From an uncultured Collinsella sp. (GTDB lineage: Bacteria; Actinomycetota; Coriobacteriia; Coriobacteriales; Coriobacteriaceae), in NCBI GenBank assembly GCA_937926755.1, contig CALBBA010000220.1:1-13471 (forward strand): a stretch of DNA of 13,471 nt, written 5' to 3'. The notes beneath the pieces are model-generated. The model was not told the DNA's origin. It did no database searches and saw only the letters and a program-made list of their open reading frames with translations. The translations under genes were made by a program, and so were the position numbers. Positions 1-7,435 of the stretch are shown piece after piece. Within the stretch, counting starts at the first letter, position 1, and every line of letters starts with the position of its first letter.

Positions 1-408
1 GTTCACCTTCATGACCACGTCGCCAATCTGGACCTCGTCACCCTCGCGCAGCGTTGCGGGCTCCACCAGCTGACGGCCGTTAACGAGCGTGCCGTTCAGC
101 GAGTTGAGGTCTTCGATGATGAGTGCCGGGCCCTGCAGCGAAAAGCGTGCGTGCGAGGCCGAGACAAACGGCTCGTTGATGCAGATGTCCGAGGACGGCG
201 AGCGGCCCACGATGACGGGGCCGAGCATGTCTACATGGATGCCACGGATGCCGCGCGGACCCTTGTCCACATCGATCGTCCAGATAGCGGAGTCGCGGCG
301 CTGGCCGCGTACGAGTCCCACGCCGGTTTTCATGACGGCGAACAGGAAGATGTAGAGCAGGGCGACCAGGACGATGCGGCCTGCAAAAAGGACGATATCG
401 ATGTTCAT
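1..408 (-). CDS. fhaB: FhaB-like membrane-anchored FHA-domain protein (3' end outside window)
   Basis: Translating the minus strand from the ATG at 408 gives 136 residues with no stop before the window edge, so the N-terminus is complete and the C-terminus is cut. Residues about 5-27 form one hydrophobic membrane segment (IVLFAGRIVLVALLYIFLFAV). An FHA domain follows at about 60-136, with the three phosphothreonine-binding landmarks visible: VGRS, SASHARF and SLNGTLVNG. FHA domains bind phosphothreonine peptides. In Actinomycetota, FhaB/FipA-type proteins are substrates and adaptors of PknA/PknB kinases at sites of cell division and wall synthesis. The gene starts 6 bases after the fhaA stop, so it is in the same transcript as fhaA and the kinase. 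The usual FhaB length is about 140-160 residues, so little is missing. The family assignment is secure; the exact partner kinase is inferred. Confidence 0.88.
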   Translation of the reverse strand, partial: MNIDIVLFAGRIVLVALLYIFLFAVMKTGVGLVRGQRRDSAIWTIDVDKGPRGIRGIHVDMLGPVIVGRSPSSDICINEPFVSASHARFSLQGPALIIEDLNSLNGTLVNGRQLVEPATLREGDEVQIGDVVMKVN

Positions 409-414
409 AAGCGA

Positions 415-1425
415 CTATCCCCTAAATTCAAAGGTGCTCAGGCCAAACGTCAGCAGGTCGCCGTTGCGCAGCGGGCAGCGCGTGATGCGGCGGTTGTTGA
501 CGAGCGTGCCGTTGGTGGAATTGAGGTCCTCGATCGACCAGTCCGAACCGGTAAAGGTGAGCTGGGCGTGACGGCGCGACACGTTGGGGTCGCGCAGGGC
601 GATGTCCGAAACCGAACGCTCGCGACCGATGGTCACCTGCGCGGAGGTGATGCTGTGGCTCTCGCCGCTCACGACGTCGACGAGCTGGGCGAGCGGGCGC
701 TGCGGGGCGCGGGTGCTCGCCATGTTGGAGGCAATACCGGCCGCGGCGCCAAGGCCCACGGCGGCGCCGGTCGCGGCGGCTCCGCCCATACCGGCGAGGG
801 CGTCACGAGAAACGGTCTGCGGCACGGGGATGGGCGCGGCGGCGGGGTCGGGGACGTTGGGCGCAAAGGGATCGGCCACGGCGAGCGGGTCGGGAGCGGC
901 GGCACGGGGCGCCGGCTGCTGGGGCATGGCGGCGGGGCGCTGTTGCTGCGGGGCGGCGAATTGCTGCTTACCGGCGCGGGGAGCGCTTGCGGCGCGGCTT
1001 GCGGCCGAGTTGTTCTGGCCCAGGCCATTCTGGTAGGCGCGCTCTTCCTCGTACAGACGACCGAGCGTGGGGGCGTCGACGTTCTCGGCAAAGACCGAGA
1101 ACTTACCGGCACGCAGCTGGGGGTCGATCATAAAGCGAACGAGGGGCTCGCCGACAAACACATAGCGGCGCTTTTCGGCCTGTGCCTTCACAAACTCGCG
1201 AACTTCGCGCGAAAGCTCGGGGTAGAACGGGGCGAGCATGGGATCGTCGTCGGCGGCGATCAGGATGGTATAGAGTGCCGGCGCCGTGTTGACGCCGTTG
1301 ATCACCAGAGTCTGATCCTCCATGTCGCGAGCGGCCTGCTTGGCAAGCTTCTTAAAGGAGAACGGGGCACGGGTGGCACCGAAGATGCCGGCCACGTGGT
1401 CCTCGAAGATGTTCAGGAAGTTCAC
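415..1425 (-). CDS. fhaA: FhaA-type protein: DUF3662 domain plus C-terminal FHA domain
   Basis: The product has 336 residues. Residues 1 to about 120 match the FhaA N-terminal DUF3662 pattern (MNFLNIFEDHVAGIF, then an alpha/beta region). Residues about 121-245 are a low-complexity Ala/Pro/Gln linker. About 255-336 is an FHA domain with IGRE, NVSRRHAQL and NSTNGTLVNN, ending at LSTFEFRG. FhaA reads threonine phosphorylation and, in mycobacteria, binds the phosphorylated pseudokinase domain of MviN/MurJ to restrain peptidoglycan synthesis; that role is known for the family, not shown here. The start is a GTG whose bases overlap the kinase stop (GTGA at 1422-1425), with GGAGAG about 11 bases upstream inside the kinase gene. 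This implies translational coupling with the kinase. No membrane segment is seen, so a cytosolic protein is expected. Confidence 0.9.
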   Translation of the reverse strand: MNFLNIFEDHVAGIFGATRAPFSFKKLAKQAARDMEDQTLVINGVNTAPALYTILIAADDDPMLAPFYPELSREVREFVKAQAEKRRYVFVGEPLVRFMIDPQLRAGKFSVFAENVDAPTLGRLYEEERAYQNGLGQNNSAASRAASAPRAGKQQFAAPQQQRPAAMPQQPAPRAAAPDPLAVADPFAPNVPDPAAAPIPVPQTVSRDALAGMGGAAATGAAVGLGAAAGIASNMASTRAPQRPLAQLVDVVSGESHSITSAQVTIGRERSVSDIALRDPNVSRRHAQLTFTGSDWSIEDLNSTNGTLVNNRRITRCPLRNGDLLTFGLSTFEFRG

Positions 1426-3275
1426 GAAAGATCACTCTCCGTATAGGTTCTTTGGTATCCGAGCAAATATAGGCATATCCCAACGATTATAGAGGATAGG
1501 GTTCCCGCAACCGCCGCCTTGACGACGACCGCGGCCGCAAGGCTGGCAATTTCCATATGGTGTGCAAGACAGAGCGACGCCGCGGTGCCTATTCCGCAGC
1601 CGGCGATGGCAGCGATTGCAGCCAGGTTCGAGCCCTGCTCGGCACGCTTGGCATGGGCGTTGAGCAGCAGAGATGTCAGTGCAGCTGTCGCCGCGACAAG
1701 CACGACGGCAGCCCAGAAGAGCATGTCTCCCAGCGCCGCGGCAACATTGCCGAGCCCCAGCACGCCTCCGGCGGAAAGCGCAACCGTAGCCAGGCGGCCA
1801 AAAAGCGCGCCCATCCCCGTGGCGGCCGCGGCGCTTGCCGGGCCGAGCCAAAAGGCCGCGATGCCGGCGGCGACCCCGGCGGCAAGGAGGGCGTCGCCCG
1901 TTAGACAGCCAAGTGCCACCGCGCAGGTGAGCGCGGCGCTCGCGGCGGCCTCGGTGCGGCCCCAGGCGATCCACCAACCGGATATGGTGGCGGCAAAGAG
2001 CACCGCGACGGGCAGCATCGACAGGATGCCCTGCGCCTGCATGGTGGCGTTGGCCATAAGTACCAAAAAGCCCACGGCCGAGATAGCCGAGCCAATCTGC
2101 GGGGCCAGGCCGGCGGCCGCCCCAATCGCGATGGCCGCGGCAATAAGTCCGGGAAGCGCCGCGACGCCAGCCGTCTGCATGATCAAAAAGCTAAAGGCAC
2201 CACACGTTAGCGCCGAGATGGCGCACATGGTGTAATCGCGCGCGTGGCTCCAGCGCGTGCCGGCCCAACCAAGCGCGGGGTCGACCTCGATGGTGTCGTC
2301 CTCATAGGGCAACGATTCGATATCGTCTGCCGCGTGCTCGTCATCCGACAGCTCGCCCACCATCTGCTCCAGGCTGCGACGGCCCTCGCGCACGCTGCCC
2401 AAGCCGGCGAGCAGCTGGTCGCAAAATGCCTCGATGCTGTTAGGGCGGTCTTGCGGCATGGGGGAGAGGGCGCTCATGAGCGCAGCCTCGGCTCCCGGGG
2501 GAAAGTGCGGGATGAGCTCGCTGGGATAGGTGGCACCGCCGATGATACGGCCGAGCGAGTCGCCGGGCGTGGCGGCCATAAAGGGAGCGCTGCCGCACAG
2601 GCCCTCGTAGATCACACAGGCGAGGGCAAAGACATCGGCGCGCTCGTCGACTGTGCCAGTTTCGATGTCGAGCTGCTCGGGCGGCATGTAGCCGATGGTG
2701 CCGCCGCGCGAGCCGCCAAAGCCGCCGGCAGACGACAGCCGCGCCATGCCAAAGTCGGTGAGCTTTACATTGCCCGAGTGGTCGATGAGCACGTTGGCGG
2801 GCTTAATGTCCAGGTGGAGCACGCCGTTGCTATGGGCGAAAGTGAGTGCCTGGCCCAGCGCGTCGGCAATTGCCGCGGCCTCGTCAAAGGTGAGCGAATG
2901 GCCGTCCACACGATGCAAAAACTCGGCCAGCGACATGCCGTCGACATACTCCATGACCAGATAGGCATAGGCGGTGTCATGCGTAAAGTCGATAACCTGC
3001 ACGATATTGGGATGTTGAAGCATGGCGGCGGTGTGTGCCTCGCGCAGGACATCCATGATGTCGCTGGCGGGCATGCCGGCACCGCTTGTGAGGGGGATAC
3101 GCTTAATGGCGACGCGACGGCGCAGGTGCGTGTCGCGGCAAATCTCGATGGAGCCAAAACCGCCGGTTGCAAGCGTCTCGAGCGGCTGGAACCGCTTGAG
3201 CAGCTCGCGAGAGCTGGTGCCCTCCAAGGGAACGTCCGGCGAGAACCGGGCGGTATGTTGCGAGAAAAGCGGCAT
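1422..3275 (-). CDS. Membrane Ser/Thr protein kinase with C-terminal polytopic domain (non-RD)
   Basis: The product has 617 residues from the ATG at 3275. A TTG at 3281 is in frame, but GAGGG sits directly against it and is 6 bases from the ATG, so the ATG is preferred. A Hanks-type kinase domain covers about 28-295: glycine loop ATGGFGS (36-42), VAIK lysine K58, helix-C E79, catalytic loop HLDIKPANV (154-162; D156, K158, N161), DFG 174-176, and a PPEQ activation-segment end. The HRD arginine is replaced by leucine (HLD), making it a non-RD kinase probably not controlled by classical activation-loop arginine contacts. An acidic linker (about 310-345) leads to a very Ala/Gly-rich hydrophobic region (about 350-610) with roughly ten membrane segments. 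There are no PASTA repeats and no obvious extracellular sensor, unlike PknB. It is first in an operon with fhaA and fhaB, whose products are likely readers of its phosphorylation. Confidence 0.87.
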   Translation of the reverse strand: MPLFSQHTARFSPDVPLEGTSSRELLKRFQPLETLATGGFGSIEICRDTHLRRRVAIKRIPLTSGAGMPASDIMDVLREAHTAAMLQHPNIVQVIDFTHDTAYAYLVMEYVDGMSLAEFLHRVDGHSLTFDEAAAIADALGQALTFAHSNGVLHLDIKPANVLIDHSGNVKLTDFGMARLSSAGGFGGSRGGTIGYMPPEQLDIETGTVDERADVFALACVIYEGLCGSAPFMAATPGDSLGRIIGGATYPSELIPHFPPGAEAALMSALSPMPQDRPNSIEAFCDQLLAGLGSVREGRRSLEQMVGELSDDEHAADDIESLPYEDDTIEVDPALGWAGTRWSHARDYTMCAISALTCGAFSFLIMQTAGVAALPGLIAAAIAIGAAAGLAPQIGSAISAVGFLVLMANATMQAQGILSMLPVAVLFAATISGWWIAWGRTEAAASAALTCAVALGCLTGDALLAAGVAAGIAAFWLGPASAAAATGMGALFGRLATVALSAGGVLGLGNVAAALGDMLFWAAVVLVAATAALTSLLLNAHAKRAEQGSNLAAIAAIAGCGIGTAASLCLAHHMEIASLAAAVVVKAAVAGTLSSIIVGICLYLLGYQRTYTESDLS

Positions 3276-3434
3276 GGCCAACCCTCGTGCGTTTAAAGTT
3301 CGTTTGCGAGCGGCGGGCGCGGGGCCGAGCCGTTCGCGGTGGCATAGATGCTGCTAGTGTAGCACGCTCGGATGGATGGCGAGGATAACGGGCGGCGGGG
3401 ACAACTTATCCTTCTTGGCCTCGTTTCGATCCGT

Positions 3435-3576
3435 CCGGAAAGCGTGCCCCAGTTTTCAGCCAAATTGTGGGATGCGCTTTCCGAATGGGGTGCGCTGCGG
3501 AAACTGCGTCCCAGAATACTGACTCAGAACGGGATGCATTTTCCGAACCGGCGCTCAAAAGGAAACCGCATCCCAC
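3435..3576. repeat. Cluster of five alternating inverted copies of an 18-bp intergenic repeat
   Basis: The 438-base gap between the kinase start and the regulator start holds no convincing gene. It contains five imperfect copies of TGGGATGCGCTTTCCGAA in alternating orientation: 3435-3451 (minus), 3468-3485 (plus), 3496-3513 (minus), 3531-3547 (plus) and 3561-3575 (minus). Neighbouring copies can pair into hairpins, for example 3436-3451 with 3468-3484, and 3531-3545 with 3561-3574. A smaller hairpin, TCCCAC/GTGGGA, lies at 3571-3588. The alternating pattern resembles REP/BIME-type palindromic elements. Possible roles are transcript end protection or termination between divergent units. The rest of the gap shows nothing recognisable apart from the promoter at its right end. 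Confidence 0.75.
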
Positions 3577-3688
3577 TTTGATGTGGGACTGCGGGAAAAA
3601 TGGACCGTGACCTGGCTCGGATTGGAGTTAACGTGAATCGTTGATGCTGGCTGGTGTGGGCGCGGAGATAAACGAGCAGCCCGAGCGA

Positions 3689-3694
3689 TATAAT
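3689..3694 (+). promoter_or_regulatory. -10 box of the promoter for the dual-LuxR regulator
   Basis: A perfect TATAAT lies 20 bases before the ATG at 3714, followed by GGAGGT at 3705-3710. No good -35 is visible at 16-18 bases upstream (the hexamer at 3666-3671 is AGATAA), so an activator may be needed or the promoter is weak. Transcription would start near 3701, giving a very short leader. This excludes the in-frame ATG at 3693 as a start because it overlaps the -10 box. Confidence 0.5.
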
Positions 3695-3713
3695 GACGCG
3701 CTATGGAGGTCAT

Positions 3714-5852
3714 ATGCCCTTTTCCCGCTGTTCTGCCACATCTGCTTTCTCCATTGTGCTCGTCGTAATGGCGGTCACCCCTTATCACCGGTTTTCATCT
3801 TCAATCGGTTTGGCATCAGGTGCAATGACCTGGCTCGTTATCCTTGGCGCATGCCTTGCGGCGTTTGTTCATGGTGTTGCGCTTCGCAAGGGGAGAGAAA
3901 TAAGACGGCCGGGTCGCCTTGGCGCCATTGGTGTTTTCCTTGGTGTTATTGCAACGGTTCCCGAATGGGCCGACTTGGCCTTCTATGCTCGCGGAGATTC
4001 TATTCCATTCGTGTTTGCACCGATCTGGCTGCTGCATGGCGTTTCGTGCGCCTCGTGCTTTGTTGGATCGCTGCTCCTCTCATATGTTATTTGGGGCACG
4101 GTGGGCTCTCCTTTGACGCAGGGGGCGACGTGGGCTGACGAAAGAGAAACTCGTCACCCGCAGGACGCGATTTTTACAGAAACAATAGCCATCCTGTCTT
4201 GCCTGCTGTTTTGCTGTCGAGTTTCATGGAGAGTCGTTCCCGAGCCATGGGGGATGTCCCCTGTAACGGCCGTATCAATTGGCTTAGTGCTTTTAATTCC
4301 TCTGGTCTATCTCGTGTTGGCTGTGGCCCCGCCGCTTTGCTGTCTCCGCGCCTTTGGTCGGGGACAGAGCGACGTGTTTGCCCGTTCTGTGCTCGTGGCA
4401 GTCCCTATTGGTCTTGTTCCGGCTGTCGAGGCGGCATACTTCGCAAGCGATGCCGCGATCATTGTATTGCTTGCGATGGGGTCCGCTATTGCTGTTGCCT
4501 TCGTGTGCACGTTGCTAAGGGGGGAACGGGACAACAATCCGGATATTGCCTGCGCGTCCGACCCATTCGATGCGGGAGTGTTTTCCCCTGCCCTGTCGCC
4601 TCGAGAAGAGCAGTTTGTTCGACTGCTGCTCAAAGGGAAAACGCCGGCGGAAATTGCCAGGGAGACGGGTACGAAGCCATCGACGGTGCGAACAACGCTT
4701 CACCGAGCATACGGGAAGGCGTCGGTTGCGGGCTCACGCGAGCTCGTGGCGTTGTTTGCAGGTGAGGGTGATGCTGTAGGGCCTGAGCCGCTGCAGCGGC
4801 ATGCTGACGATATGTTGGCATCAGCTCGAACGCGCCGGCTGTTTCGATACCTGCTCACATCATTTTTCATCCTCCTTGCGGCGGGTCCCTTGGTAATGGC
4901 GGATAGCGATTGGGGGTCCGGTGTTTCGTGGGCTGTCGCCTTTTCTCTTGCAAGCTATGCATTGGGTCTCGGACTGTTTCTGTCGCTACGCTACACGGGT
5001 GGAAAACCGAATCGTGAAGCTGATCTGGATAGAGCGGATGGGGCGATTGGGCTTGGAAGCCCGTGCGTGTGGGCGATACTGTCTGCCGTGGAATGGGCTT
5101 TTGTTTATATCGCGGCATGGAGGTGCATACGCGATCCGTTGATGGCTGCACCGGTCCTGGTTTGCGGCATAGCGTCTATGGCTTCGCTCGCTGTTAAGCT
5201 GCGCCCGTTTAAGGTTCATGCCCATACTCGGGCTATCGCGCCATTGGTTGTGATAGGTGTGGCTGCTTTAATCTATGCAGCAACTAGGGGGCGAATTCAT
5301 GGACTTGCGGTACTGACGGGGATGCTGCTCACGTATATAGTGCTGCGAAGCTGTCCGCAGCGCAAAATGCTTGGGGTATGGATGCTCTGCTTTGGGGCGA
5401 TGGCTCCCGTTTGGGTTGTCTTGCTCAACATGGTGCAGGATCTGACGGTTTTCAAGCCGTTGTTCCTCGCGTCGTTGTTGGGGCATAGTTCGGCTGTCAA
5501 TGTCGTCGTGGCAACGGTGATCGTCTGCTGGTCTGTGCCCATATTCGTCACGCACATCGCGCTCGCCCGCTCGGTTGAGGACGAGAAAGCCGTCTTGGAG
5601 TACCGCGCGAACGGGTCCACCGAAACAGCCCGCGTGCGCCAGCTGGCCCTGCTTATGTCTCGCTCCCTTTCTAATGTTCAGTCGCAAATCTTGCTGATGA
5701 CGGCAGAGGGCGCAACGACAAAGGCTATTGCGGAGGATGTCGGTTACGCTGCATCTACGGTGCAAGCACTGCGGTCTGCATCTTACCGCCAGTTGAAGAT
5801 CAAGAATAAGGCGGAGCTAATTTTATTGTTATCGCAGGTAAATAACGTGTAA
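3714..5852 (+). CDS. Membrane LuxR-type regulator with two membrane domains and two HTH domains
   Basis: The product has 712 residues, with the start at ATG 3714 chosen because GGAGGT ends 3 bases before it. The order is: about eight hydrophobic segments (10-280); a LuxR/GerE HTH (about 293-350: LSPREEQFVRLLLKGKTPAEIA, then TKPSTVRTTLHRAYGK); about eight more hydrophobic segments (380-630); and a second LuxR-like HTH at the C-terminus (about 650-708: SNVQSQILLMTAEGATTKAIA, then YAASTVQALRSASYRQL). Coriobacteriia carry many regulators with one polytopic membrane domain and one C-terminal LuxR HTH; this one looks like two such proteins in tandem. The second HTH has lost the usual T-x-R-E start (SNVQ), so the two domains have diverged. 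It is immediately upstream of, and codirectional with, the secreted protein/ABC genes, so it probably controls them. The signal sensed is unknown; DNA binding by a membrane-held protein is inferred from the family. Confidence 0.85.
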   Translation: MPFSRCSATSAFSIVLVVMAVTPYHRFSSSIGLASGAMTWLVILGACLAAFVHGVALRKGREIRRPGRLGAIGVFLGVIATVPEWADLAFYARGDSIPFVFAPIWLLHGVSCASCFVGSLLLSYVIWGTVGSPLTQGATWADERETRHPQDAIFTETIAILSCLLFCCRVSWRVVPEPWGMSPVTAVSIGLVLLIPLVYLVLAVAPPLCCLRAFGRGQSDVFARSVLVAVPIGLVPAVEAAYFASDAAIIVLLAMGSAIAVAFVCTLLRGERDNNPDIACASDPFDAGVFSPALSPREEQFVRLLLKGKTPAEIARETGTKPSTVRTTLHRAYGKASVAGSRELVALFAGEGDAVGPEPLQRHADDMLASARTRRLFRYLLTSFFILLAAGPLVMADSDWGSGVSWAVAFSLASYALGLGLFLSLRYTGGKPNREADLDRADGAIGLGSPCVWAILSAVEWAFVYIAAWRCIRDPLMAAPVLVCGIASMASLAVKLRPFKVHAHTRAIAPLVVIGVAALIYAATRGRIHGLAVLTGMLLTYIVLRSCPQRKMLGVWMLCFGAMAPVWVVLLNMVQDLTVFKPLFLASLLGHSSAVNVVVATVIVCWSVPIFVTHIALARSVEDEKAVLEYRANGSTETARVRQLALLMSRSLSNVQSQILLMTAEGATTKAIAEDVGYAASTVQALRSASYRQLKIKNKAELILLLSQVNNV

Positions 5853-5888
5853 ACGCCTGAGCAATCAACTCAATAGCGGGTGTTTACA
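5848..5888 (+). terminator. Inverted repeat at the regulator stop codon (weak terminator or operator)
   Basis: TGTAAACGCC (5848-5857, containing the TAA stop) pairs with GGTGTTTACA (5879-5888). The arms match at nine of ten positions with one G-T wobble, around a 21-base loop. The downstream stretch is pyrimidine-rich (CATCTTTCTCTATT) but has no real T-run. It could slow or stop transcription, or as DNA be a binding site for the regulator just upstream. Confidence 0.4.
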
Positions 5889-5920
5889 GACATCTTTCTC
5901 TATTCATGCAAAAGTTGCCG

Positions 5921-5932
5921 TGCGTCGACGCA
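5921..5932. promoter_or_regulatory. Perfect 12-bp palindrome upstream of the secreted protein gene
   Basis: TGCGTCGACGCA is its own reverse complement and lies 29 bases before the ATG at 5962, in the 109-base gap between regulator and secreted protein gene. Its position fits an operator for a dimeric regulator, possibly the adjacent LuxR-type protein. No clear -35/-10 pair can be placed around it, so the role is inferred from position and symmetry only. Confidence 0.4.
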
Positions 5933-5961
5933 TTATTGACCGCTTTTGATTGGAGAAAGCC

Positions 5962-6474
5962 ATGATTAAGCCAAGGAGCGCTGTTGCTCGACTCGGAGTC
6001 GGGTTGGCGATTGTTGCGGGTTTGTCGATGGGCGCACCTGCCGCATCATTTGCTCAAGATGAGTTTGACACTTCCCAGGTTTCTAGCATTTCGCAGAGCG
6101 CGGATGCCGGAATTGCCACATGCAAGAACAACGAAGATAGATATTTCGCTTTTCAATGTTCTGGCACGAGCGCAACTGGCTATCGCCAGAAAGAAGATTC
6201 ATCTTCAGTTTACACTTTGATCCAAGGCTATTCAGGAAGGCCGTTACGTTTGTACGTGGACGGCGCCTATGACAATAGAGGAACGGGCACTATGAATTGC
6301 ACGCAAGGCGTGTATCGCGCCAACCACGCGGGCGAATGGGAGATGTATAACCTCGTTCGCGAGAATGGGCGCAGCCATGCTCGTCTGACTGCCTGGGCCG
6401 AGTCCGGATACGGCACGGTCTATGGAAAGTGGAGCCCCGATTGCTTAGGCCATTTTAACAAACTTCCCTCCTAG
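5962..6474 (+). CDS. Small secreted four-cysteine protein with C-terminal YGKWSPD motif
   Basis: The product has 170 residues from the ATG at 5962, which has GGAGAAAG ending about two bases before it; the TTG at 5950 overlaps that ribosome site and is rejected. A Sec signal peptide is clear: basic start, hydrophobic core 11-24, and ASFA before probable cleavage at 31/32. The mature part (about 139 residues) has four cysteines (54, 66, 113, 161), suggesting two disulfides, and is rich in Tyr, Ser, Gly and Asn. Near the C-terminus, ENGRSHARLTAW then YGKWSPD (154-160) recall small secreted families found beside ABC transporters, such as lactococcin-972-like bacteriocins (H-x-AT...G.WA pattern) and DUF2712-type WSPD proteins. 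This is resemblance from memory, not a search. A regulator lies upstream, and a strong hairpin then an ABC module lie downstream. A secreted toxin, signal or exported effector is possible; function unknown. Confidence 0.8.
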   Translation: MIKPRSAVARLGVGLAIVAGLSMGAPAASFAQDEFDTSQVSSISQSADAGIATCKNNEDRYFAFQCSGTSATGYRQKEDSSSVYTLIQGYSGRPLRLYVDGAYDNRGTGTMNCTQGVYRANHAGEWEMYNLVRENGRSHARLTAWAESGYGTVYGKWSPDCLGHFNKLPS

Positions 6475-6502
6475 CCAATCCGCAGCTTCTTGTTGTGATT
6501 AG

Positions 6503-6534
6503 GGCCGGGCCGAGCGCTGCTGCTCGGTCCGGCC
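6503..6534 (+). promoter_or_regulatory. Strong GC-rich hairpin between secreted protein gene and ABC operon
   Basis: GGCCGGGCCGAGC (6503-6515) pairs with GCTCGGTCCGGCC (6522-6534) across a 6-base loop, a 13-bp stem with one G-U pair. No T-run follows (AATGGAAGGG instead), so a simple intrinsic terminator is unlikely. It sits 28 bases after one stop codon and 19 bases before the next start. A stem here would be expected to stabilise the upstream message or attenuate read-through, giving much secreted protein and little transporter. Confidence 0.65.
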
Positions 6535-6553
6535 AATGGAAGGGTGATGTCGG

Positions 6554-7435
6554 TTGAATAAAAATCTAATTCGGCACGAGTTGTCCAAGATATCTGGAAA
6601 CCCAATATTTGCGTTGGCTCTTACTTTGGCGATTGTAATTTCGATGGCAGCTGCCGTCGAGGCGTGGTGGACGCTCGAGACTGAACGCAAACAGCTGTTA
6701 TCTTTTGGCTACGGCATTGGTCTGCAGTCTCAGACATACTCCGGCCAAACGCGTGTAAGTAGCTTTGGTAACTGGATTGTTGTGAGCGCGAATGCGCCGT
6801 TGTTAGCGTCGGTGTTTTTCTATGCGCTGCCGTTGCTTGCCATGTTGGCCGGGTCGTGGTCATGCCTGTCCGAGCGTTTGAGCGGTTACGAGGCACAGAT
6901 CTGCACGCGTGTTTCTAGAAATGCATACGTGAACGTGAAGATGCTGTCTGCTTTCCTCTCTGCGTTTGCGGTCACGGCTATTCCGCTACTCGTGAACTTT
7001 CTGATTGTCTCCATACTGTTTCCCGCGTATCTCCCCCGAGTCGACGAATCGACTTACGTCGGGCTCTATCTGCATAGCTATTTTTCTGGCCTGTTTTATT
7101 CCCGGCCTCTGTTATACGTGCTGGTTTATACGCTGTTCGATGCGGTGGCGCTGGGGGTTCTATCCATGGCCGTGACCGGTCTGTCGGTTGTGTTCCGCAG
7201 CAGAATCAAGGCGATGGTCGTTCCATATCTGATTATGGTTGCATGGCACTTTGTTAACGACTGGATTTTTAGCGTCCTTTCATGCGTCGGCTTTAACTGC
7301 AACATTCTTAACAGCATCAGGTCGGAATCACTAAATAACTGGCCCGACATCCGAGCGGGGGTTGCGGAAATCATCTTGCTGTTCGTCTTTTCTTTGGTTT
7401 CCGCGAGATTCTTAAAAAGACGCGAGGTGGTCTGA
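6554..7435 (+). CDS. ABC-2-type transporter permease (first of a pair)
   Basis: The product has 293 residues, starting at TTG 6554 with AGGGTGATG 7-12 bases ahead; upstream in-frame GTG/ATG codons run into a stop (GAATAA overlap), so the TTG is the only workable start. There are about six membrane segments (near 18-38, 81-102, 132-160, 183-212, 220-240, 267-287) and a large extracytoplasmic loop after the first. The FGNWI, LPLLAMLAGSWSCLSERLSGYEAQI and R..YVNVKMLSAF stretches follow the pattern of permeases found with BcrA/LanF-type ATPases in antibiotic or bacteriocin self-protection and export systems. It overlaps the second permease by one base (TGATG), implying coupled translation. The substrate cannot be read from sequence; the secreted protein encoded just upstream, or a related peptide, is the obvious candidate. 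Confidence 0.82.
   Translation: MNKNLIRHELSKISGNPIFALALTLAIVISMAAAVEAWWTLETERKQLLSFGYGIGLQSQTYSGQTRVSSFGNWIVVSANAPLLASVFFYALPLLAMLAGSWSCLSERLSGYEAQICTRVSRNAYVNVKMLSAFLSAFAVTAIPLLVNFLIVSILFPAYLPRVDESTYVGLYLHSYFSGLFYSRPLLYVLVYTLFDAVALGVLSMAVTGLSVVFRSRIKAMVVPYLIMVAWHFVNDWIFSVLSCVGFNCNILNSIRSESLNNWPDIRAGVAEIILLFVFSLVSARFLKRREVV

Noticed and set aside
151..1446. Long plus-strand open frame of 431 codons across the FHA genes
   Set aside because: It is antisense to fhaB/fhaA, whose minus-strand products have clear domains; the product is low-complexity Gly/Arg/His sequence caused by GC-rich codons.
2244..3296. Plus-strand open frame of 350 codons opposite the kinase
   Set aside because: Antisense shadow of a well-defined kinase gene, with no ribosome site and no recognisable domain.
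3435..3576. CRISPR array
   Set aside because: Repeat copies alternate in orientation and are imperfect; CRISPR repeats are direct and near identical, and no cas genes are present.
3372..3581. Small plus-strand ORF in the repeat spacer
   Set aside because: It is formed mostly from the palindromic repeat copies, has no ribosome site, and its product has no recognisable feature.
5950..5961. TTG start for the secreted protein
   Set aside because: The TTG overlaps the GGAGAAAG ribosome site that serves the ATG at 5962, and the signal peptide is better formed from that ATG.
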